A stretch of 5,804 bases of DNA, taken from CALWOS01 sp963595735 (GTDB taxonomy: Bacteria > Bacillota > Clostridia > Oscillospirales > Oscillospiraceae). The translations under genes and the position numbers were made by a program. Below, in pieces: positions 1 to 5,519 of this stretch. The notes under the pieces are model-generated. The model was not told the DNA's origin and did not search any database. It was given only the letters and a program-made list of their open reading frames with translations. The DNA is taken from NCBI GenBank assembly GCA_963595735.1, contig CAVBJJ010000067.1:1-5804 (forward strand), read 5' to 3'. Position 1 is the first letter of the stretch; each line of letters starts with the position of its first letter.

Positions 1-1
1 G

Positions 2-541
2 TTTGGTGCCGCTTTGACATTGGAAGCCTTGGGACGGCGTTGGGGTTGGGAAAAGACAAAGGTATGGAGATTTTTTCAGAAGCATGGGGATGTCTTCGCT
101 CTGTATCGTCTGCCCGGGGCCTATGGCTGTCTCGTTTTTAATAAACTGTATCCGCTGGATACGGAGGTTTCACTGCCAACCCACACGGAGATTGAACGCA
201 TTATTGGGAAAATGCGTATTTGTGCTGATAATACGCATATCGCCGGTTCGGACAACACCCGTCTGAACAAGATGATCCTCTGGTACAGCCGCATAATCAT
301 GGCACAGGCAGCATCGGATCATACTGAACAGGCACCGAAAAATCGCATTGCACTTCCAGCCCCTATAATACGCGCGTATTTTTCTCTGTGTTGGAATTGT
401 CAGAACTGTATCTATGACTGCAGAGGCATAAGTATTAGAACCGTGCATTTAGATGCGAATCACATCCGCGGGCCGTGCGTACCTGCGGATTTTTTATGCT
501 CTTACGACAACGAAAAGGAGAATCGACATGATCAAAAATGA
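2..541 (+). CDS. Helix-turn-helix protein of a mobile element, 5'-partial
   Basis: The frame is open from the first bases of the window, so the true start is probably upstream. A TTG at 14 is in frame but shows no ribosome binding site. The first 30 or so residues (LTLEALGRRWGWEKTKVWRF) look like the winged-helix/HTH segment of replisome-organiser or DnaD-like proteins, where a W-x-K-V-x-R-F pattern marks the recognition helix. A second conserved-looking block (IRICADNTHI-type, then NTRLNKMILWYSR) follows. Four cysteines at codons 389, 398, 407 and 419 form C-x2-C-x2-C-x3-C, which could bind a metal. The last 35 or so residues are unconvincing as protein and run over a terminator-like hairpin and the ribosome binding site of the next gene, so the ancestral stop may have been earlier (a TAG at 436-438 is one base out of frame). 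The stop overlaps the next gene by 14 bp. Likely role, by inference: DNA-binding control or replication protein of the element. The exact family is not certain. Confidence 0.6.
   Translation, partial: FGAALTLEALGRRWGWEKTKVWRFFQKHGDVFALYRLPGAYGCLVFNKLYPLDTEVSLPTHTEIERIIGKMRICADNTHIAGSDNTRLNKMILWYSRIIMAQAASDHTEQAPKNRIALPAPIIRAYFSLCWNCQNCIYDCRGISIRTVHLDANHIRGPCVPADFLCSYDNEKENRHDQK
212..238. repeat. Perfect 9-bp inverted repeat, N9 spacer
   Basis: ATGCGTATT (212-220) and AATACGCAT (230-238) are exact reverse complements separated by 9 nt. The inner 7 bases are the same half-site as in the palindrome at 367-380. It lies inside the coding sequence of the HTH gene, so codon constraints could produce it by chance. 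A regulator-binding site is possible. Confidence 0.5.
367..380. repeat. Perfect 14-bp palindrome AATACGCGCGTATT
   Basis: The sequence AATACGCGCGTATT is its own reverse complement and is made of two back-to-back copies of the half-site found at 212-238. A perfect TATAAT (364-369) overlaps its left edge, but no -35 box is seen at 16-18 bp spacing. This layout would suit an operator over a weak internal promoter for the downstream regulator gene, but that is inference. Confidence 0.5.
464..495 (+). terminator. Terminator-like hairpin with T6 run before the ArpU-like gene
   Basis: Arms ATCCGCGGG (464-472) and CCTGCGGAT (482-490) pair over 9 bp with one G-T pair and a 9-nt loop, followed directly by T residues through 495. 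It sits inside the nominal 3' end of the HTH gene and ends 32 nt before the next start codon. It would stop or attenuate read-through into the next gene. An intrinsic terminator is the simplest reading; the T-run is broken by A at 496. Confidence 0.6.
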
Positions 542-1166
542 AAACAATAGCGGCAAGTCGCTTTATGAACAGCAGGAAAATAAGCCTTCGCAGCAATCTG
601 CCGCATTTATCGAGTTTCTGACCAAACGAGGGATCCTGGGAGACCCGACCATTGATGATGATCGAGTCAGACAGGCAAAAAAAGAGAAAAAGAAAAGTAT
701 GTATCACAATACTTTCCTCCTGCTGCAGCATTACCGCACCATTGTTTGGACACTGGAATGCTTCCCGTCCAGCGTAGCGGAGGAGCTGGACCATCCGCTG
801 AAAGATCTGGATACGCTGCTGGATAGGATCGATATGGAGATTGGGATGAACAACCGGAAGTTAGAAAGCCGGATGGAGAGCATCCGCCGATCCCGTCTGT
901 TGGTCGACCGGCTCAACGAAGCAGTCAGTATTCTAAAGTCCAAGCCAGTCAATGGTCAAAAAATGTACGACATCATCTACATGACCTTTTTGGGACCGGA
1001 CAAACTGACCCACGAGGAGCTCCTGTATCGTTTGGATATTTCTGCTCGCCATTACTACAGGCTTCGCACGCAGGCAATCAATATCATCGCCCTGCGCCTC
1101 TGGTCAGCTCCTGCTGGTGAGGTGGACTCCTGGCTGGAGGTACTGACCATCCTTGAAAGCTGGTAA
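528..1166 (+). CDS. ArpU/sigma-70 region 4-like transcriptional regulator
   Basis: A 212-aa soluble protein. The start at 528 has the ribosome binding site AAGGAG (515-520) 7 nt upstream; a more upstream in-frame ATG at 453 has none and would read through the hairpin. Residues 1-60 are polar and lysine-rich with a KKEKKK run. Residues 85-140 are charged and probably helical, possibly a coiled coil. Residues 147-192 (KMYDIIYMTFLG, then LTHEELLYRLDISARHYYRL) resemble the helix-turn-helix of ArpU/RinA-type phage late-gene activators and sigma-70 region 4, with the S-x-R-x-Y-Y-R-L recognition-helix pattern. It ends with a short acidic-aromatic tail. No region 2 of a true sigma factor is visible, so it is more likely an activator than a full sigma factor. 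By position it could control the transfer-operon promoter just downstream; this is inference. Confidence 0.72.
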   Translation: MIKNENNSGKSLYEQQENKPSQQSAAFIEFLTKRGILGDPTIDDDRVRQAKKEKKKSMYHNTFLLLQHYRTIVWTLECFPSSVAEELDHPLKDLDTLLDRIDMEIGMNNRKLESRMESIRRSRLLVDRLNEAVSILKSKPVNGQKMYDIIYMTFLGPDKLTHEELLYRLDISARHYYRLRTQAINIIALRLWSAPAGEVDSWLEVLTILESW

Positions 1167-1220
1167 AGAGCATAGCGGATGGCATAGAAAAAGGCAGAAA
1201 AAATGGCAAGGTTCGCGCCG

Positions 1221-1249
1221 ATGACATGTAAATGCAAATGTGCTATACT
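1221..1249 (+). promoter_or_regulatory. Near-consensus extended -10 promoter of the transfer operon
   Basis: ATGACA (1221-1226, 5 of 6 to TTGACA), a 17-bp spacer, and TATACT (1244-1249, 5 of 6 to TATAAT) preceded by TGC, which makes an extended -10 (TGnTATACT). Transcription would begin near 1256-1257. It lies 54 bp after the stop of the ArpU-like gene and is the only good promoter seen ahead of the four transfer genes. Confidence 0.8.
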
Positions 1250-1279
1250 GTTAGCGTCCGATAGTAGGAGCACATCTTC

Positions 1280-1329
1280 AAGGCACCGTTCCTGTGAGGC
1301 AGTTCCGCCTCCAGAACCGGTGCCTTTTT
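1280..1329 (+). terminator. Strong intrinsic terminator in the transfer-operon leader (candidate attenuator)
   Basis: AAGGCACCGTTC (1280-1291) pairs with GAACCGGTGCCTT (1314-1326), 12 bp with one bulged C, followed by TTTTT (1325-1329). Inside the loop a second small hairpin forms (GAGGC 1296-1300 with GCCTC 1307-1311). The hairpin begins about 25 nt after the predicted transcription start and ends 31 nt before the pilin start, so transcription from the promoter at 1221-1249 must pass it. It could also end read-through from the upstream genes. The short product, about 70-75 nt, could exist as a small RNA. Confidence 0.82.
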
Positions 1330-1360
1330 GTGTGCCGAATCAAAAACAGGAGGTAAAAGC

Positions 1361-1720
1361 ATGTCAAAGCAACTTGTATTAGGCAAGCATCGATTCAGGA
1401 ATGCCTACTGGATGCTGGTGGGAGCAGCCTCAGCAATGATCCTCTCTGTCCAACCGGTAATGGCCGAAACAATCTGGGATCGATTTTCCACGATTATGCG
1501 GGATATCTACGGACAGCTGGTCGGAATCAGTACCATTGTCGCTGTGACCGTGGCAGCCATTGCACTGCTGGTGCGGATGATCAGCCGGAACCAGCGTGCG
1601 GTGGATGAGGCCACCAGTTGGCTCAAGCGCGTCGTTGTGACCTGGATCATTCTGAACACCCTCGGTTTCATCGTAGCATACCTGCAGCCGCTGATTGCCG
1701 GCGGACAGTATACAGGGTGA
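1361..1720 (+). CDS. TrbC/VirB2-like pilin candidate of the type IV secretion system
   Basis: A 119-aa small membrane protein. The ATG at 1361 is preceded by CAGGAGG (1347-1353) at 7-nt spacing; an in-frame TTG at 1328 falls in the terminator T-run and is not credible. Residues 1-35 form a signal peptide: basic start (KHRFR), hydrophobic core, and a VMA|ET cleavage site after A35. The mature part, about 84 aa, has two hydrophobic segments (about 51-72 and 90-113) joined by a short polar loop (RNQRAVDEATSWLKR). That size and layout match VirB2/TrbC pilins and similar small proteins placed before the VirB6-like gene in clostridial conjugative elements. It would insert in the membrane and assemble into the channel or pilus. 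It is the first gene after the promoter and attenuator, with the VirB6-like gene 37 bp downstream. Direct sequence homology to VirB2 cannot be shown by eye; a channel accessory protein is the alternative. Confidence 0.65.
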   Translation: MSKQLVLGKHRFRNAYWMLVGAASAMILSVQPVMAETIWDRFSTIMRDIYGQLVGISTIVAVTVAAIALLVRMISRNQRAVDEATSWLKRVVVTWIILNTLGFIVAYLQPLIAGGQYTG

Positions 1721-1742
1721 TGAGTGGCAGTCAGTGCCAGAC

Positions 1743-1750
1743 AGGAGGTG
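1743..1750 (+). promoter_or_regulatory. Ribosome binding site deciding the ATC start of the VirB6-like gene
   Basis: AGGAGGTG matches the anti-Shine-Dalgarno sequence well and lies 7 nt before ATC (1758). No ATG, GTG, TTG or CTG occurs in frame between the upstream stop at 1749-1751 and ATG 1818, which has no ribosome binding site of its own. Confidence 0.75.
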
Positions 1751-1757
1751 AACGACC

Positions 1758-3851
1758 ATCTTAGACTGGATTTTTGAAGGAATCGTAACCTGGATATCCA
1801 GTATCGCGTCACAGATCATGGATGCGGTTTCTGGTCTCTTCCTCGACGCGTTGGGGACGGATATGGTGGCAATGGAAGAATACTTCCCCTTCGTCCCCAG
1901 AGCGTTTGAAGTGATGCAATATACGGCCTGGGCGATCCTCTTTCTCATTGTGGTCTGGCAGCTGTTCCGTTCTTTTGGAGGCCCGATCTCCGAAGCCGAG
2001 GACCCATGGCAGTTGGTGGCGCGTAGTGCACTTTTTGCACTGTTGATCGGATACGCAAAGCCAATTTTTATGCTGTTGCTCGATATTGCCAGAGCACCGT
2101 ATACGGCGTTGATGGATGTGAGCATGACGGCGGAGGATTTCACCTTTGCCGGTGTGGAGCAGGTTTTGACCAACGGACTGGTTTCGATCGTATCGACCGT
2201 GACCATTGTCGGGCCTATATTGATTCTGATCCTTTTGATTGCGCTTGGCTGGAATTATTTCAAGCTGCTTCTGGAAGCGGTCGAACGCTATGTCGTGGTT
2301 GGGGTGCTGTGCTATACCTCCCCGCTGGCCTTCTGCATGGGCGGCTCTAAAGCAACCAATCAGGTGTTCAAGAGCTGGTGCCGAATGGTTGGGTCACAGC
2401 TTCTGCTGCTGGTCATGAATGTCTGGTTCATTCGGGGCTTCAATTCCTCGGTAGGCCAGTATATCGGAAACGGCGGAGCATTGAGCTCGGGTCGGGGGTC
2501 CATTTTTCTGTGGCTGTTCTGTGCACTGGCGTTTCTCAAGACCGCGCAGAAATTCGACAGCTATATGGCTGCCATGGGACTGAATGTGGCGCAGACCGGC
2601 TCCAGCATGGGCATGGAGCTGCTGATGGCCGCAAGAGTGATCAGCGGAGTAGGACACAGCGCGAAAAGCGCAGGCAGTGTATTCGGCAAGGGCGGTTCGA
2701 CGGCCACCGGAACTGGTGCTGCAGCCAGTGGTTTTGCTGCTGGGTTTGCCAGCAAATTCAAGGGAAACAGCTATGTCCGGGATGCCGTCGTGGATGGCGG
2801 CACCCGCATGGGCATGGGCGGTAGCGTTGGATTCGTTGGGCGTGTTTTTGGCGGTATGGCCGCCAGAAATGGCGCAACACTTACGGGAGAATCCATCTCG
2901 TCCGTCGCGGCGCGTCCTGCGGAAGCAGCCGGAAGCATTGCCGGCGATATCGCCGACCGCAGCCTTGGCAACTATATGCCGCAGTTTGCAGGGCAAACGC
3001 TCAAAGGAACCCAAATCAACGGTGGCCACATCAGCACCACGGCAACCGGCACAGACGGCAAAACCAGCAGTGTGGAGATGTTCAGCACGGCACAGTTTGA
3101 AAAGCCCGCCGCTCCGCACGCTGTCGTGACCGCCTCCGATGGCAGCACCTGGTACCAAATGGCCAGCGGCGAAGGCCGTAACGCCTTTTATGACGCGCCC
3201 GGCTTTACCGGCACGCCTGCAGAGGCCGAACAGGTCGCAGCAGCCTTCCCCGGTGTTGCCGAGGGAACAGTTCTCCGCAATGTTGGCGACGGTGTCATGG
3301 AGGCCAGCGGCGAGGACGGCAACAGTCTCTGGTACAACAGCGCATATTACAACGAGCCAGATGCGCCGCACACCGTCATGCAGGCGGCAAACGGCGTGGA
3401 TTGGTACGCTATGCAGCAGCATGCGGAAGCACCGGCCTTTGAGCAGGGCGAAGCCGCAGAAGCCTATAATCAGGCAGCCTTCCGCGACTTCATGCCCGGC
3501 TTTGAGCAGCAGATAGCCCATGTGGACGGCACCCACCGGGAGGACGGCCACTTCGAAGTTCGTCATACCGATGGCTCCGGTACAGCCTTTTACGACACGG
3601 CCAGATTCGCCGCACCGCGCGGTGACTATCAGGTATACGAGGATGTCCGAGGGCAGCAGTGGATCGCCATTCACGGAGAAGCCTCTGTGGAGCGCAAGCC
3701 GGTGTTTGAGGACGGAAAACCCGTATACGACGGCGAAAATGTCCGCACGGTATCGGTGGAATCGGTTCGGTATAAGAGCACACCCAGTCGCTTCAAAGAA
3801 CCGGAGAAGCGCCCGGACAATGGCATCAAGGCGCCGAAACGCAAAAAATAA
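1758..3851 (+). CDS. VirB6/TrbL-like polytopic T4SS channel protein with repeated C-terminal tail
   Basis: A 697-aa protein if read from ATC 1758. Residues before ATG 1818 (LDWIFEGIVTWISSIASQI) look like the amphipathic start typical of this family, and the ideal ribosome binding site points to 1758. Hydrophobic segments lie at about 54-70, 87-110, 141-165, 178-196, 211-228 and 248-263, matching the 5-7 membrane helices of VirB6/TrbL. A conserved-looking core (EAVERYVVVGVLCYTSPLAF, GSKATNQVFKSW) sits in the middle. After residue 280 comes a Gly/Ala/Ser-rich stretch to about 370, then a hydrophilic tail with three degenerate repeats (405-469, 495-553, 577-639) and a basic C terminus ending KAPKRKK. 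By family knowledge it would form the inner-membrane part of the DNA transfer channel. The long tail is far beyond the size of classic VirB6 (about 300 aa) and its job is unknown. It lies between the pilin and peptidase genes of one operon. Confidence 0.85.
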   Translation: MLDWIFEGIVTWISSIASQIMDAVSGLFLDALGTDMVAMEEYFPFVPRAFEVMQYTAWAILFLIVVWQLFRSFGGPISEAEDPWQLVARSALFALLIGYAKPIFMLLLDIARAPYTALMDVSMTAEDFTFAGVEQVLTNGLVSIVSTVTIVGPILILILLIALGWNYFKLLLEAVERYVVVGVLCYTSPLAFCMGGSKATNQVFKSWCRMVGSQLLLLVMNVWFIRGFNSSVGQYIGNGGALSSGRGSIFLWLFCALAFLKTAQKFDSYMAAMGLNVAQTGSSMGMELLMAARVISGVGHSAKSAGSVFGKGGSTATGTGAAASGFAAGFASKFKGNSYVRDAVVDGGTRMGMGGSVGFVGRVFGGMAARNGATLTGESISSVAARPAEAAGSIAGDIADRSLGNYMPQFAGQTLKGTQINGGHISTTATGTDGKTSSVEMFSTAQFEKPAAPHAVVTASDGSTWYQMASGEGRNAFYDAPGFTGTPAEAEQVAAAFPGVAEGTVLRNVGDGVMEASGEDGNSLWYNSAYYNEPDAPHTVMQAANGVDWYAMQQHAEAPAFEQGEAAEAYNQAAFRDFMPGFEQQIAHVDGTHREDGHFEVRHTDGSGTAFYDTARFAAPRGDYQVYEDVRGQQWIAIHGEASVERKPVFEDGKPVYDGENVRTVSVESVRYKSTPSRFKEPEKRPDNGIKAPKRKK
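2970..3674 (+). repeat. Three tandem protein repeats in the VirB6-like tail
   Basis: Protein-level repeats at nt 2970-3164, 3240-3416 and 3486-3674. Each starts near a MP-x-F or FPG motif, continues through an (E/T)DG turn and an aromatic pair (MF, WY, FY), then x-x-A-x-(F/Y)-x-x-P, and ends DG/NG/RG-x-x-W-(Y/I)-x-(M/I). The key tryptophans at residues 465, 549 and 635 are 84 and 86 residues apart; the prolines at 450, 534 and 620 are also 84 and 86 apart. The copies are divergent, so duplication is old. Confidence 0.7.
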
Positions 3852-3861
3852 GTGCAGCGGG

Positions 3862-3897
3862 CAGCAGCCGGAGCGGAAGAGATCTCTCCGGCTGCTG
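3862..3897 (+). other. Intercistronic 12-bp perfect stem-loop
   Basis: CAGCAGCCGGAG (3862-3873) is exactly complementary to CTCCGGCTGCTG (3886-3897) with a 12-nt loop. No T-run follows, so it is not a standard intrinsic terminator. It lies in the 111-bp gap between the VirB6-like and peptidase genes and may stabilise or mark a processing point in the operon mRNA, tuning relative expression. A weaker GCCGC/GCGGC hairpin follows around 3918-3932. Confidence 0.65.
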
Positions 3898-3962
3898 TCT
3901 GCGAATGAAGAACCTCGCCGCCTCGCGCGGCTTTGGATACACACCAGGGAGGTGAAAAAATA

Positions 3963-5444
3963 ATGGCTGAGCCAGATAAGCGACAGATAGGCGATGGCAG
4001 CGACAATTACGGGGAAGCTGCCAAACAGATGGCCAGAGCCGCAAAGGAACAGGCAGCTATGAAGGGAGCCGAAGCCGGTGCCAATGCCGCAGCCGCAACG
4101 GTACAGGCAAGTGTGGAGGGCGGTAAGGCAGTCGCCGAGATAGCCGCCGGCACCGCTGCAGGCGGGCCGTGGGGTGCAATTTTGTCGGCGGCATGGGCGA
4201 TGCGACATACGCTGTTCAAGATCCTTGTTTGTATCTGTCTGACTTTTCTTGTCATTATCGTCCTGGTCGTTTCGCTGCCCAGCATTGTTACAAACAGTGT
4301 ATTCGGTCTGGACGGTTCGACAGTGGATGTGGAGAACCCTGCAACGCTATTGGGATCCTACAACGACCTTGCTGCCGATATTTCCGCAGTCGTAGAAGAG
4401 GGATACAATGCGGCTCTTGCCAAAGTTGAACGGATCATCCGTGACGGCGAGTACGACTACGATCTGTCCATGGACGCACTGGTCAATTACGCACAGAGCT
4501 CCGCCGGGTACGATGTCAGCTATATTCTCGCAGCATATTCGGCATCCTTGCAGCAGCGCGGCACCAGTGAAGCGGATATGCTGGCAAAGCTCCGCAGCGT
4601 TGCCGACAGTATGTTCCCGGTATCCTCGATAGAGCGGGAAATAGAGCAGAGAAGCACGGAAACATCCGACTCGGAAACGGAGACCGTAAAGTATGTGGAA
4701 TGTACCATTCACCCCTTTGATAACAGCGTCATCATTCGGGCCTTTGGAATCAACACTTCCGCAACCTATGATCAGTTCCAAGTAACCTACGGGGAGGCCA
4801 TTCAGAAGATGGCCAATTCCTTGAAAATGACGCTATATGGGACGCTTGGCAATGGGCAGATGGTTCCCCTGACCGATGCAGAATTGCTTACTTTTGTCAA
4901 CGCACAGGACTGCAGCTCTATGAGGAAACACATCCTGACCACAGCGTTGTCGCTGGTGGGGAAAGTTCCGTATTTTTGGGGTGGAAAGTCAGCCCCAGGG
5001 TGGAACGACGCTTGGAATACGCCAAGGCTTGTGACATCAGCCGGCTCTGCCACGACCGGAACAATCCGACCCTATGGCCTTGATTGCAGTGGATTCACCA
5101 CATGGGTATTTAATACAGCGGTAGGCGTTGAGATCGGTGCAGGCTGCAATGGTCAGTATCCGAATACTTACCGTATTTCTGCATCGGAACTGCTTCCGGG
5201 CGATTTAGGGTTCCTTGCCGATGATGGCGGCTGGGGTCATGTGCTTATTTTTGCCGGCTACAGTTTGGACGGGACCCGCATGTGGGTGCATTCCTCCGGA
5301 GGCATTGGTGTCATTCTGAATACGCCCAGCTATGAAGGGAGTCTTTCCTATCGTCGTCTCAGCATTGTGGACTACGATGCGCCGACGGGAAATGCTTCCC
5401 TTGAAGAAGCCCTCCATATGTCAGAGGATCCAGGAGCACAATAA
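3963..5444 (+). CDS. Membrane-anchored C40 (NlpC/P60) peptidoglycan hydrolase of the T4SS
   Basis: A 493-aa bitopic protein. ATG 3963 has AGGGAGGTG (3946-3954) at 8-nt spacing; an upstream in-frame TTG at 3933 has none. Residues 1-80 are cytoplasmic, Ala-rich and probably helical, with an AKQMARAAKEQAAMKGAEAG run. One membrane helix spans about 84-105. Residues 115-320 form an extracellular linker domain without a recognisable lysozyme-like fold. Residues 325-470 are an NlpC/P60 domain: GKVPYFWGGK, then the catalytic cysteine in LDCSGF (C375), the histidine in GWGHVLIF (H426), and a third polar residue probably H443 in MWVHSSGG. Family members cut the D-Glu to diamino-acid bond of peptidoglycan stems. 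In Gram-positive conjugation such enzymes, for example CwlT/Orf14 of Tn916, open the wall for the transfer apparatus. Unlike CwlT, no muramidase domain is seen. All expected catalytic residues are present. Confidence 0.88.
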   Translation: MAEPDKRQIGDGSDNYGEAAKQMARAAKEQAAMKGAEAGANAAAATVQASVEGGKAVAEIAAGTAAGGPWGAILSAAWAMRHTLFKILVCICLTFLVIIVLVVSLPSIVTNSVFGLDGSTVDVENPATLLGSYNDLAADISAVVEEGYNAALAKVERIIRDGEYDYDLSMDALVNYAQSSAGYDVSYILAAYSASLQQRGTSEADMLAKLRSVADSMFPVSSIEREIEQRSTETSDSETETVKYVECTIHPFDNSVIIRAFGINTSATYDQFQVTYGEAIQKMANSLKMTLYGTLGNGQMVPLTDAELLTFVNAQDCSSMRKHILTTALSLVGKVPYFWGGKSAPGWNDAWNTPRLVTSAGSATTGTIRPYGLDCSGFTTWVFNTAVGVEIGAGCNGQYPNTYRISASELLPGDLGFLADDGGWGHVLIFAGYSLDGTRMWVHSSGGIGVILNTPSYEGSLSYRRLSIVDYDAPTGNASLEEALHMSEDPGAQ

Positions 5445-5504
5445 AAATCCGTATCGATCATTACAGGTCATCTGATGTCTCACAGTCAAATCCTTATGCA
5501 GATC

Positions 5505-5513
5505 AGGAAGGTG
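5505..5513 (+). promoter_or_regulatory. Ribosome binding site deciding the TTG start of the PrgI gene
   Basis: AGGAAGGTG lies 6 nt before TTG 5520. In-frame ATGs at 5475 and 5496 would add 15 or 8 residues (MSHSQILMQIRKVKN) not expected in the family. ATG 5475 has only a weak AGGT ahead of it. Confidence 0.6.
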
Positions 5514-5519
5514 AAAAAT

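Noticed and set aside
148..162. Inverted repeat GTATCC-GCT-GGATAC
   Set aside because: Short arms within coding sequence, no promoter or T-run nearby, and unrelated to the GCGTATT half-sites. Probably chance.
364..369. Perfect TATAAT hexamer as an independent promoter
   Set aside because: No -35 box at 16-18 bp and no TG extension. It is kept only as context for the palindrome at 367-380.
453..527. Upstream ATG start for the ArpU-like gene
   Set aside because: No ribosome binding site precedes it and the extension crosses the hairpin at 464-495. ATG 528 has a clear AAGGAG.
1294..1356. Possible 20-codon leader peptide starting at GTG in the transfer-operon leader
   Set aside because: No ribosome binding site at usable distance, and its codons lie inside the terminator hairpin. 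It shows no run of regulatory codons.
1430..2206. 258-codon open frame on the minus strand
   Set aside because: Antisense to the pilin and VirB6-like genes, which have good ribosome binding sites and family features. The minus translation has none.
2677..3129. Plus-strand frame overlapping the VirB6-like gene (150 codons), with others at 3139-3516 and 3520-3963
   Set aside because: These are out-of-frame shadows of the VirB6-like coding sequence, with Arg/Pro-rich translations and no ribosome binding sites.
2394..4208. 604-codon open frame on the minus strand
   Set aside because: It lies wholly antisense to the VirB6-like gene and the start of the peptidase gene, and its translation is low-complexity Cys/Gly/Arg-rich without recognisable domains. 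It is a by-product of GC-biased codons.
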